Shown here: positions 36,901 to 42,932 of the stretch, piece after piece
Layout: each line of letters begins with the position of its first letter
How positions within the stretch are numbered: position 1 is the stretch's first letter
DNA from: Symbiodinium natans
Taxonomy: Eukaryota; Sar; Dinophyceae; Suessiales; Symbiodiniaceae
Assembly: GCA_905221605.1 (NCBI GenBank)
Contig: CAJNDS010000846.1
Coordinates: 667,501 to 731,500, forward strand
Direction: 5' to 3'
Length of the DNA stretch: 64,000 nucleotides
Notes under the pieces: generated by a model
Databases searched by the model: none
What the model was told of the DNA's origin: nothing
Seen by the model: only the letters and a program-made list of their open reading frames with translations
Program-made: the position numbers and the translations under genes

Positions 36901-39900
36901 AAAGATTGTTAGTAGAATTGCCTTTGAAAGGACCCCCGCCCGAAGGAACGCCTGATTTATGTATTATGGGACCCAGACCCCTAAACAAATGGCATGCAAG
37001 AAAAGAAAACCTCGAGCGGAACACAGGCGCGTGCCGCCAAGCGGCCATTCGGGCGAGTTGAAGCCCCAGACGCTCACAGACTCGAATTTCTGGAGGCCTT
37101 GGCGACTGATCTGGAGATAGGATTGAGGTTTGGCGCACATAATTCCAGGGTTTGGTTTCGGGAGTTTGAGAGCGTCTCAGGTCGAGCGTCGAGTGGACGT
37201 TCAGTTCCATAAAATGGGATGAGTGAATAGGAACAAGATCATCACCACGAGAGCAATATGGCAGTCCACCATGGTTTCGCCAGGAGCCACAGCATGGGAA
37301 CGAAGCATGGGCAGCAAAGGCAAGGCAAAAAACCATAAAGGCAGCCAAGGCAGGGGCGGCAGCTGCTTCGATAGCTAAACCCTAAACCCTAAACCCTAAA
37401 CCCCCCTAAACCCTAAACCCTAAACCCTAAACGAGTCAAGTGGCCGAGCAGAATGAAACCTTTGGCAACTTTGCGGGAGTCGTCGTAGTACTGCTTCCAT
37501 GTCCAGGTCTTCCAGTCCTCACCACCACGGTTGGGTGGAGGCCGTTGTGCTTTCCCCTACGCAATGTGACAGTGTGTTTGGAGTGCCTCGTAGTTGAGAT
37601 CCTTGATATATAAAATCTAAGGGGGCTTTACAATAAGGCCCGTGACTCAGGCTCGAGAAGGCTTGGATCAGATCTTTGCCCACTGGCACCTCGTCTGCGA
37701 GCGCAGGCGGCACTTTTCCGTCCTCGTGCAAGTGCAACACAAGTTCTGGAAAGACGCTCTGCATCAACAGAACTATCTGTTTGTATGCAGATATACATAT
37801 ATACACACACATCCTTTCTTGTGCGCCGTACCATACAGACAGACAGATTGTCTAATGTCTGAGGCAACGTGTACACCCATCAGTGCTAGCAAAGTTCCTG
37901 CTCAACACAGTATGCCTCCCTTGCCCCAAACCCCTCCCCGCCAGCCAATCAGAACTAGAATCGAACTTTCGTGGCTGCGCCATTTTGGCGAGAATGCTAG
38001 TAGAAAGTAGAAAGAATTGCCTACTTCTAAGGCATCTCGTAAACACCGACACCAGGAGTTCGCGAGACTCTACATGCCAGCCAGACAGCAAAGCTAGCCC
38101 ACTTGGAGTATCAGAGGAGTAGGACATCCAGGTCATGCTCTCCCCGCCTTGTCTGCTGGTGGACAAGGTCGTTCGACCTCAGTGAAACCCTGGACACCGG
38201 CCCTTAACCCCGCTATGAAGCTGCAACGAACAAATCCAAAGCCCTATCTGTTGCCCTGTCTAACTGAACATGTCTTGAACCCCGAGTGAAAGCCTCAAGG
38301 CTCGTCCGGCGCCTGGGAATTTCGCATAACCCCTTTGAAACCCCAAACCCTAAACCCTAAACCCGAAACCCTAAACCCTAAACCTAAACCCTAGCCCTGA
38401 CACTTCCCAAAGCTCAAGCTCCGCGCCTTCAGCGCTGGCTTGTCACCTTTGATCTCAGCCGCCCTCTTGAGAAGGGCCGGGAAGGTTTCCTGGGAGTGGA
38501 ACATTAGGCCCCCTAAACCCTAAACCCTAAAACCTAAACCCTAAACCCTAAACCCCTTAGGATGTTTAGGGCCAGAATATCACGATGAACCATCACTCTT
38601 CTTGCGGTGGCGGCCGTATACTCTGTGTACCACTATGGCGACCTGCCACAACTATTCGGGGGCCTTAGGCACAATAGGAACTTCCACTAAGAGCATCCCA
38701 TCCTCGGAACACCCCCCCTCGCCTTTTATGGGGGTTTTAGGTTTTAGGGAGCCTGTTTTCAAGGCGCCTTTAATGTGTCGAACTTCCGGAGTCAAGCTTA
38801 GGATTTAGGGTTTGGGGTTTGGGGTTTAGGGTTCAGGGTTGGGGTTTGTTTGGGGTCTGGGGTTTAGGGTTTGGGGTTCAGGGTTTCGGGTTTAGGGTTT
38901 AGGGTTTGGGGCTCAGAGGGTTTCGGTGCTTTCGGAGCTGCTGCGGGGCAGCCCTCCTTGCTGGCGATCCCCTTCTTCGAAAAGCGGGGCGGGAGCATGG
39001 CATCCGGCTGGCAATTGAACCTTCGGTTCAACTTCGGCTTGGTGAAGGGCCGGGGGGGGGGGGGGGGAAGCAAGGCTCGACAGCTGAGGCTTGTAATGAC
39101 AATCCCTATATAAGCCTTAACCCCCATACCCTGAGGCCTAATGAAACTGGGCCCTTGCGCAAGTTTCAAACATCCCGTTCCGGCTGCAGCGTGGCCGAGA
39201 CGGTTGCCAAAACGACGGAACTGCAAGGGGGCATAGGGTTTAGGGTTTATGGAACAGGATAGCAGTCCAAAACCTCGTGCAATGTACAGTTCTACAAGAT
39301 CTGGGCACTTACGCTGGCTGACAAGGCCTGGGGCATATTCCCTGAACCCTAAACCCTATCCCCTAAACCCTAATTAAACCCTAAACCCAAAACCCTAAAC
39401 CCTAAATTGCCTGAACTCTACTAAGCCGTTAAGCCCAAGAGAGGACCCCCGCTGGTTGGCCAGAGAGTTTACAGGCCGGAAAGCTCGCCAAGCACCTCAT
39501 GACTAAGCACACTGCTGCTTAGGGCTTATAGGGCTTAGGGCTAAGGGTTTAGGGTTGAGGGTTTGGGGTTTAGGGTTTAGGGTTGAGTGGGGTTTAGGGG
39601 GCTTCAGGGCTTGAGCAGCCTTAACCCGCTGAGGCTTCAGAGTTTTGAGGTGTAACCCTCGACCCATTCACGCTTCAGAGCGTTTCAGGGCTCACGTCAA
39701 GCTTTAAGCCTCAGTCGTCATCAGTCCAGGTGCTGGAACAACAAACCCTACATCCCAAGCTCCCGGAACTCTGAACCCTAAACCCTAAACCCTAAACCCT
39801 AAACCCTAACTAAACCCTAGACTTCGAACTTCTTCGGAGTTCATTGCAGGCCGGGGACCATGGTCCGCTGCCCTCGTAAGCGACGTAACCTTGACTTGCT

Positions 39901-40432
39901 TCTGGACTCGGGTTTATGGTTTAGGGTTTAGGGTTTAGGGTTTGGGGTTTGGGGTTTGGGGTTTAGGCTTAGGGTTTGGGGTTTGGGGTTTGGGGTTTGG
40001 GGTTTGGGGTTTGGGGTTTGGGGTTTGGGGTTTGGGGTTTGGGGTTTGGGGTTTGGGGTTTGGGGTTTGGGGTTTGTTTAGCTGTTGGGAGGCCAGGGCT
40101 TGATCTAACTTCTGGATCCTTTCAGTGTGCCAAGGCTGCAAAAGATCTTTGCGGAAGAGGGTAAACCCCCCAAAAAACACATCAGAGCTTAGGATTCCCG
40201 GGCGGGGGGGGGGGGGGATTCTCCGGCCTGAACATCAAAACACAAACAGACGACGAGCCAAGCAAGCAACCAACCCTAAACCCTAGACCCTAAACCGTAA
40301 ACCTTAAACCCTAACCCCTAAACCCCCAAAACCCCCCAAACCCCCAACACCGCCATCCGAGCCGCTGTCGGGATCCTTGGACACCGGCGCCTCGTCCAGG
40401 ATCGGAGCTCCGCCACCCAGGACGTTGCCCAT
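18084..40432 (-). CDS. Gene A: long-chain acyl-CoA synthetase, bubblegum (ACSBG)-like, about 41 exons
   Basis: ATP-dependent activation of long-chain fatty acids to acyl-CoA. Joining minus-strand exons in phase gives an AMP-binding enzyme in family order: KEYY-like N-terminal block, [25 protein letters not shown]-loop [105 protein letters not shown] (typical of the bubblegum subfamily), [26 protein letters not shown] with the C-terminal lysine region, and end YVRYQP-stop (TAG at 18084-18086). About 690 codons, near the usual 650-720. Coding exons are about 2.08 kb of a 22.3-kb span. By my placements introns start GC about 27 times, GA 9 times and GT 3 times. Start chosen at the ATG at 40430-40432 (MGNVLGGG). 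A tiny exon is probably missed between exons 7 and 8 and another between 28 and 29. No signal peptide or membrane segment is obvious. Confidence 0.92.
18353..18409 (-). CDS. Gene A exon 40
   Basis: 57 nt. Acceptor ATGAG|GTTCAT. Reads [20 protein letters not shown] donor ACCAA|GCAGC. The donor is fixed by the need to form Lys-Lys-Leu-Lys with exon 41. Confidence 0.94.
18676..18712 (-). CDS. Gene A exon 39
   Basis: 37 nt. Acceptor CTAAG|GCAAGA. Reads [13 protein letters not shown] donor GGCAA|GCCCC. Same length as gene B 43775-43811. Confidence 0.88.
18837..18885 (-). CDS. Gene A exon 38
   Basis: 49 nt. Acceptor GCCAG|GTCTGG. Reads [18 protein letters not shown] donor AATG|GCGAC. Same length as gene B 44656-44704. 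Confidence 0.9.
19210..19252 (-). CDS. Gene A exon 37
   Basis: 43 nt. Acceptor CCGAG|GAATCC. Reads [16 protein letters not shown] donor CAG|GCTTTG. Same length as gene B 44902-44944. Confidence 0.88.
19660..19715 (-). CDS. Gene A exon 36
   Basis: 56 nt. Acceptor AAAG|GCCGTT. Reads [18 protein letters not shown] then Lys. GC donor. One codon longer than gene B 45285-45337, which uses GA. Confidence 0.9.
20154..20207 (-). CDS. Gene A exon 35
   Basis: 54 nt. Acceptor GACAG|GTCATG. Reads [20 protein letters not shown] donor, while gene B 45742-45795 has GA. Strong family match (IGDKRKFLxALxTL). Confidence 0.95.
20398..20433 (-). CDS. Gene A exon 34
   Basis: 36 nt. Acceptor GTGAG|GACCAC. Reads [12 protein letters not shown]. 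The 3' end is placed at a GC donor (GAG|GCTC). A GA donor three bases earlier also fits. Confidence 0.85.
20618..20663 (-). CDS. Gene A exon 33
   Basis: 46 nt. Acceptor CTGAG|GATCAT. Reads [15 protein letters not shown], the GGEN-x-xPVPIE motif that points to the bubblegum subfamily. GA donor GAG|GACCC. Gene B 46145-46190 also has GA. Confidence 0.94.
20880..20932 (-). CDS. Gene A exon 32
   Basis: 53 nt. Acceptor CTGAG|GGCATG. Reads [17 protein letters not shown], with the hinge motif KITGRxKEL. GA donor GAATT|GAACC, while gene B 46726-46778 has GC. Confidence 0.94.
20979..21115. repeat. CCCTAAA array with CCCTATAAA units
   Basis: Alternating blocks of 7-bp and 9-bp units in the intron between gene A exons 31 and 32. 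Confidence 0.95.
21620..21680 (-). CDS. Gene A exon 31
   Basis: 61 nt. Acceptor CCAAG|GATCGA. Reads [20 protein letters not shown], including the GWxxSGD motif whose Asp binds the ribose hydroxyls in adenylating enzymes. GC donor, while gene B 47391-47451 has GA. Confidence 0.94.
21831..21878 (-). CDS. Gene A exon 30
   Basis: 48 nt. Acceptor CCAAG|GATGGG. Reads [17 protein letters not shown] donor GTC|GCGGC. Same length as gene B 48014-48061. Confidence 0.9.
22347..22377 (-). CDS. Gene A exon 29
   Basis: 31 nt. Acceptor GCGAG|GTGAAG. Reads EVCFRGRTI, the conserved GE(I/V)CFRG motif. GA donor AT|GACGC, while gene B 48704-48734 has GC. Confidence 0.9.
22770..23046. repeat. Trinucleotide repeats (ACT, GAC, GAT)
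   Basis: Long (ACT)n, (GAC)n and (GAT)n runs in the intron between gene A exons 28 and 29. They produce poly-Ser/Leu/Asp ORFs. Confidence 0.95.
23120..23160 (-). CDS. Gene A exon 28
   Basis: 41 nt. Acceptor TGCAG|GTCGAT. Reads [15 protein letters not shown] donor CCAG|GCCG. The phase it leaves (2) does not match what exon 29 needs (1). The same mismatch occurs in gene B, which suggests a missed micro-exon. Confidence 0.85.
23485..23522 (-). CDS. Gene A exon 27
   Basis: 38 nt. Acceptor CCGAG|GTCACG. Reads [14 protein letters not shown] donor AAG|GCCGG. Same length as gene B 50315-50352. Confidence 0.88.
24000..24057 (-). CDS. Gene A exon 26
   Basis: 58 nt. Acceptor CCAAG|GAAAGC. Reads [21 protein letters not shown] donor. 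Same length as gene B 50855-50912 (ECTGLSTVSSHAAHLWGSC). Confidence 0.92.
24711..24742 (-). CDS. Gene A exon 25
   Basis: 32 nt. Acceptor GTGAG|GCTTGG. Reads [10 protein letters not shown], the adenine-binding YGMSE motif, completed by Glu of exon 26. GC donor TCC|GCCGC. Confidence 0.93.
25097..25144 (-). CDS. Gene A exon 24
   Basis: 48 nt. Acceptor GGAAG|GAGCTG. Reads [15 protein letters not shown], the substrate-side (T)GAAPI motif. GC donor TTGG|GCAGC. Same length as gene B 52345-52392. Confidence 0.92.
25458..25497 (-). CDS. Gene A exon 23
   Basis: 40 nt. Acceptor TGCAG|GCTGCC. Reads [13 protein letters not shown]. Its last base starts the Gly of TGAAPI. GA donor, while gene B 52667-52706 has GC here. 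Confidence 0.9.
25546..25690. repeat. CCCTAAA array
   Basis: Degenerate array filling most of the short intron between gene A exons 22 and 23. Confidence 0.95.
25717..25778 (-). CDS. Gene A exon 22
   Basis: 62 nt. Acceptor ACCAG|GCGATG. Reads [22 protein letters not shown] donor AAG|GCATGG. Same length as gene B 53034-53095. Confidence 0.92.
26157..26228 (-). CDS. Gene A exon 21
   Basis: 72 nt. Acceptor GCGAG|GCCTGA. Reads [20 protein letters not shown] then LMG. GC donor. Same length as gene B 53832-53903. Confidence 0.9.
26257..26333. repeat. TTTAGGG array
   Basis: About ten copies in the intron upstream of gene A exon 21. Confidence 0.95.
26899..26939 (-). CDS. Gene A exon 20
   Basis: 41 nt. 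Acceptor ACCAG|GATTGC. Reads [15 protein letters not shown] donor. Same length as gene B 54394-54434. Confidence 0.9.
27601..27659 (-). CDS. Gene A exon 19
   Basis: 59 nt. Acceptor AGCAG|GATCGG. Reads [19 protein letters not shown], the family 'RPTxFLGVPRVWEK' motif. GC donor GAA|GCCCC. Same length as gene B 54960-55018. Confidence 0.93.
28023..28078. repeat. TTTAGGG array
   Basis: About eight perfect copies in the intron between gene A exons 18 and 19. Confidence 0.95.
28780..28840 (-). CDS. Gene A exon 18 (downstream copy)
   Basis: 61 nt. Acceptor CTCAG|GAAATG. Reads [22 protein letters not shown] donor AAG|GACCTC. It lies in the 3' unit of a tandem duplication, the other copy being 29213-29277. 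Confidence 0.85.
29213..29277 (-). CDS. Gene A exon 18', duplicated exon (alternative or dead copy)
   Basis: 65 nt between CTCAG|AATGG and AAG|GACC. Reads [20 protein letters not shown] in the protein frame. It needs one carried-over base where 28780-28840 needs two, and its acceptor is AG|A, not AG|G. So it is either spliced as a mutually exclusive exon with the alternative donor of exon 17, or unused. Confidence 0.6.
29806..29830 (-). CDS. Gene A exon 17
   Basis: 25 nt with donor AA|GATG. Reads GVPMVLTAK across the junction. A second GA donor 14 nt further on (CA|GATTGT, 29792) would leave a different phase, which suits the second copy of exon 18. Confidence 0.7.
29845..29980. repeat. (TA)n/(ATACAT)n microsatellite
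   Basis: Just upstream of gene A exon 17. Similar tracts occur at 11313-11400, 17204-17275, 18205-18275, 19320-19430, 20705-20850, 28205-28245, 30548-30640, 50213-50270, 61262-61400 and 62835-62965. Confidence 0.95.
30048..30105 (-). CDS. Gene A exon 16
   Basis: 58 nt. Acceptor TCCAG|GAGCGA. Reads [19 protein letters not shown], a hallmark LACS motif. GA donor ATGG|GAAGC, while gene B 56358-56415 has GT at the same site. Confidence 0.93.
30147..30242. mobile_element. R1-family repeat
   Basis: 'ttaataattagaacagggtg' ... 'ccattccgacccctatagta'. Lies in the intron between gene A exons 15 and 16. Confidence 0.6.
30451..30496 (-). CDS. Gene A exon 15
   Basis: 46 nt. Acceptor CGGAG|GTCTAC. Reads [17 protein letters not shown] donor CAG|GCCGG. 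Gene B has the equivalent STIGKIHDIATSAQQ in the same exon as exon 14's counterpart. Confidence 0.8.
30855..30980. repeat. (GAGA)n purine tract
   Basis: In the gene-A-only intron between exons 14 and 15. A similar tract lies at 56605-56705, in a gene B intron. Confidence 0.95.
31412..31446 (-). CDS. Gene A exon 14
   Basis: 35 nt. Acceptor TCGAG|GACACC. Reads [11 protein letters not shown] plus a split codon. GC donor TTTCA|GCCACT. Together with exon 15 (35+46=81 nt) it equals one uninterrupted 81-nt exon of gene B, 56799-56879. Confidence 0.85.
31755..31850. mobile_element. R1-family repeat with short inverted ends
   Basis: Starts GCCGGAATAATTAG and ends near CTATTCCGAC, so CGGAATA is inverted at the termini. 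Lies in the intron between gene A exons 13 and 14. Confidence 0.6.
31882..31930 (-). CDS. Gene A exon 13: AMP-binding P-loop
   Basis: 49 nt. Acceptor GCGAG|GTACAC. Reads [16 protein letters not shown], the ATP-binding signature of adenylate-forming enzymes. GA donor CAT|GAGCC. The following Asp of SHD comes from exon 14. Confidence 0.95.
32002..32104. mobile_element. 103-bp element with perfect 18-bp terminal inverted repeats (family R4)
   Basis: Starts CTTGGGATGTTCCCCCTT and ends with its exact reverse complement. Lies in the intron between gene A exons 12 and 13. Related copies at 3968-4073 and, partly, 47816-47882. No coding capacity. Confidence 0.8.
32498..32547 (-). CDS. Gene A exon 12
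   Basis: 50 nt. Acceptor GAAG|GAGCCG. Reads [16 protein letters not shown] plus a split Gln codon completed by exon 13. GT donor CA|GTGCGC. The corresponding segment of gene B is split over two exons and is longer. Confidence 0.72.
33050..33103 (-). CDS. Gene A exon 11
   Basis: 54 nt. Reads [18 protein letters not shown], equivalent to the family 'VYSWDEFMELG' block. GC donor AAG|GCGGG. Gene B 60495-60545 is one codon shorter. Confidence 0.87.
33627..33686 (-). CDS. Gene A exon 10
   Basis: 60 nt. Acceptor CCGAG|GTCAAA. Reads [22 protein letters not shown] donor CAG|GCAGTG. Same length as gene B 60765-60824. Confidence 0.88.
33710..33842. repeat. GGGTTTATA repeat
   Basis: About 13 units of a 9-bp derivative of the telomere-like motif, next to the acceptor of gene A exon 10. 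Confidence 0.95.
34214..34253 (-). CDS. Gene A exon 9
   Basis: 40 nt. Acceptor CACAG|GCTGGC. Reads [13 protein letters not shown] after the split Arg codon. GC donor. Matches gene B 60949-60988. Confidence 0.85.
34863..34903 (-). CDS. Gene A exon 8
   Basis: 41 nt. Acceptor CTGAG|GCCGCA. Reads [15 protein letters not shown] donor GAAAG|GACC, while the matching gene B exon (61472-61512) uses GC. Confidence 0.88.
35442..35490 (-). CDS. Gene A exon 7
   Basis: 49 nt. Acceptor AAAG|GCTGGC. Reads [16 protein letters not shown], the conserved (A/G)GxYPTDTPE motif. GT donor. A short exon corresponding to the family's 'EHSGA' is expected between this exon and exon 8 but was not found. Confidence 0.85.
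35833..35871 (-). CDS. Gene A exon 6
   Basis: 39 nt. Acceptor CCCAG|GATGTT. Joined to exon 5 it reads [14 protein letters not shown], the family's 'W-x-GAxxAGG' segment. GC donor GGAAA|GCGG. Confidence 0.8.
36091..36750 (+). other. Long plus-strand ORF inside gene A intron 5
   Basis: 220-codon ORF, the longest in the window, within the 1174-nt intron 35872-37045 and on the strand opposite to all recognised exons. Arg/Leu/Cys/Ser-rich with no recognisable domain. Could be chance, or the remnant of an inserted sequence. Confidence 0.2.
37046..37097 (-). CDS. Gene A exon 5
   Basis: 52 nt. Acceptor CCAAG|GCCTCC. Reads [18 protein letters not shown] donor GAATG|GCC. Matches gene B 63484-63535 ([16 protein letters not shown]). 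Confidence 0.9.
37445..37517 (-). CDS. Gene A exon 4
   Basis: 73 nt. Reads [20 protein letters not shown] then FILLG, the family's WxTWT-x-YY motif. GC donor CTCG|GCC. Same length and phase as gene B 63798-63870. Confidence 0.88.
38427..38489 (-). CDS. Gene A exon 3
   Basis: Acceptor CCCAG|GAAACC. Reads [20 protein letters not shown], matching the family's N-terminal 'LLKRAAEKxGDKPAL' block. GC donor inferred (AAG|GCGCGG). Confidence 0.75.
39843..39889 (-). CDS. Gene A exon 2
   Basis: Acceptor CAAG|GTTACG. Reads [14 protein letters not shown] in the phase left by exon 1. The 3' end is uncertain: a GC donor at 39851 or a GA donor at 39842 both keep frame. Confidence 0.5.
39935..40078. repeat. 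TTTGGGG array
   Basis: About 18 near-perfect TTTGGGG units after a few TTTAGGG units, in the intron between gene A exons 1 and 2. A homogenised sequence variant of the usual motif. Confidence 0.95.
40351..40432 (-). CDS. Gene A exon 1 (putative start)
   Basis: Reads [20 protein letters not shown] and on to GSDG. Ends in a GT donor (GGCG|GTGTTG). The frame is open upstream of the ATG, so the start is inferred. Met-Gly-Asn at the N-terminus could be a myristoylation signal. Phase 1 end joins exon 2. Confidence 0.6.
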
Positions 40433-42838
40433 TTCGCTCACCGGAGGGTCGGATGGTTTTTGCCCTCTTCGAGTGCACCGGGTGGATGAGCCCAGATTTG
40501 GTGCTGCAAGTTGCCGGATGCTTTGTTTGAAGTCAAGGGGGTTATCAGGGTTTGTAATATATGTTCTAGGGTAGTGGGGTATGGGGGTTGATAGGGTTTA
40601 GGGGTTTAGGGGTTTAGGGGTTTAGGGGGTTTTGGAAGGCGGTTTGGGGTGTGTGCAAAAACAGAGCATACGCTCTAAATCCCTAAACCCAAATGAGGCC
40701 GCTCTAACACCCCAAGCTTTCAGCCCCCCTCGTTAGGAGCTTTTCCCATTGGCTGACTTCAGCAAAAAAACTTCCCAGTGCCGAGGGTAATTTAAGGGTT
40801 GGTTTCCTTAAGCTACGAGAGCCCGCAGATGTTTGACCCGTGCACTACCTACTGCGAAGGCCTTAAGCCGTTCGCCTTGAAATCCGAAACTGCCTAACTC
40901 TTCCGTTCTTCATTGCCCGCACCGTCCACTCTCCTACCCACAACCAGATCCTGCAGTGCCTATCAGCCCAAGCTCCTACTATGAATCCCGGTCTTCGGAG
41001 TCAATCTTTTCCTCCCACGAGACAAGGGCGGGTGGTTTCAGAAATCGGGGCTCGTTCTAAAACTTCTACAAGCGCCCTCTTACCTTCCGAGGAGGGACCC
41101 CAATCTCAGAAACGGACTCAGTTCGTTAGCATGGGTTTTCTGGCGAGTCCCCTTGTCAGGCCGCCGCAGTGCCACAGTAGCTTCGACATGTCCGCCAATC
41201 CGCTGCCGGCACATCACTGCACGCCATAAACCGTAAACCCTAAACCCTTTGGTTCCATACCTCAGTCGAAAGAATCATGCTCCTGCTCCTGAGTGGCCCC
41301 GAGCACAGGCTACGCACTGCATGCTCAAACCTGTCGAAGTGCCAAGCGCTTAAAAACTGACATGGGCATCTCCCAAAATAGGGGACCCTATTGCTAGAGT
41401 CCTTCTTCTGGGAACCCCCCCCCAAATATACCCCCTATGTTGGGAGAAACCTTCAAATGGTGCAGGAGCCAAAGCTCTTCACGCCACCATTAGGCGCAGG
41501 AGGAGTCCGGGGTGAGCCAGAACAAGATGCTGTTTTTGTTTTTTGTTGGGGGGCGGGGGGGAGGGGGGGACCCTTAGGGCCTTAAAGACTCAGTGAACGA
41601 CACCTTATCGTCACTAGTAGCAGAGGGTACATGATCCAAGTTTTAGGGTTCCGTTCGGGTCCCCAAAGAGCGTTGAATAGAATGGCCCCACGCCGTTGAT
41701 GTGACCAGGTCTTTGGTTCAAGTCTGCACCTTGGATTCGCCCTGAACCCTAAACCCTAAACCCAGTTCCTCCTGCAGGCCTTGTACTGTATGGCTTGGAA
41801 CTCGGGTGCCCACCGGTCGAACAGTTTGGTGTCCCAATCCATGCCACTCAGAGTGAAATTCAGCCGCAAGCTGGGCCCACACAGGACAGTGCAAGTATGG
41901 CTAAGTTAGGTCGCAGCTCTGCCTAGTTGGGATCTACCCTCCACAACTAAGACGAAAACCCCTAAGCTCCCTACCTTCGAAACACCTTCTTGGGCTCCTT
42001 ATGCTTCAGGTTTCCACTTGAAAGAGCCCTGAGCGGAAGCTTGAATCCCCGAGCGGAATTGCACTAAGCTCTAAACCATAGGTCATTCAAGAGAGGGTTG
42101 TTGGGCTGAGCTCTGTCCTTGTTTGGTATCCAGTCTGCGGCTGACTTGACCTACTGGTGCCCAAAAGGGAGGCAGGGAGGAGTCTGGCTAGAAAAAACCG
42201 TCGTCATGCAATTTTCAGGGGCTCCTATGATAATCCCGAGATTGCGCCCAATATTGATACCCTGTAGTACATAGACATAGTCTTCCCCAACCACAAAAAA
42301 AGGCCCTGTTGCGGGGGACCCTAGCCCCTAAACGCCTGAACCCCTGAGCCTAAATCCCCGAAAGCCCCGCAAGTCCTTAGACCTGATCTCCCCTCAAGCA
42401 CCAGTAAGATGTGCGCCGGCCCACTTCGGAGCGTCGGATCATGGCAGGTTCTTTAGTAAGAGCATTTTGGTCGTTTAGGGTTAAGGGTTTCGAGCCTATG
42501 GGTGGGTTCCCGAATATCAGGGACCACTCTACTTGTGAGGAATCGGCTATCATGCGGGCCATTCTTATCTTTAAGGCCACACAACGACTTCGAGCGGTTC
42601 ATGTTTCAGGGTCAGGGGTTTGAGCATCAAGGATTGAGGACTAGGATCCAGTACAGAAATTACGCTATTAGTTGTTTGGGCTCCTATGCTCAGAAGGATT
42701 GCTGGACTTGCAGGCTGAGGGAAGCCGGTGAGACAGTGTATTTCGGCTCTGCGTTCTGCTACAGAAGGTATATGAGTGTTTCGGGGAGGGGGAAAATTGC
42801 GGTGACGTGCTACACAACTGTATCCCCGAGGCTCCCAT
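40433..42838. other. Intergenic spacer between the tandem acyl-CoA synthetase genes
   Basis: About 2.4 kb, upstream of gene A and downstream of gene B. Holds only short telomere-like runs (40580-40630, 41740-41763), a G-rich tract near 41550 and one candidate exon at about 41762-41870. No TATA box or clear promoter is seen, as usual in dinoflagellates. Confidence 0.6.
41762..41870 (-). CDS. Unassigned candidate exon in the intergenic spacer
   Basis: The minus strand reads NFTLSGMDWDTKLFDRWAPE then FQAIQYKACRRN. It looks like real protein, with an internal ATG (MDWDTK) and GA or GC donors near 41780. It could be an extra 5' exon of gene A or part of a small separate gene. Confidence 0.35.
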
Positions 42839-42932
42839 TTATGGCTGGTATCGCACATAGGTCTCCTTTGAGGCATACATCTGCTCAATCTGCTTGGCAA
42901 AGGCCTTCTCCACAATGGGCCGCTTGAGCTTC
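42839..42932 (-). CDS. Gene B exon 41 (C-terminus)
   Basis: 94 nt including the stop TAA. Acceptor CCCAG|GAAGCT. Reads [20 protein letters not shown] then [10 protein letters not shown]. Confidence 0.96.

Noticed and set aside
37801-38010. Spliced-leader-like motif near 'cgccattttggcgagaatg'
   Set aside because: Only the CCATTTTGGC core is shared with the dinoflagellate spliced leader; the rest does not match.
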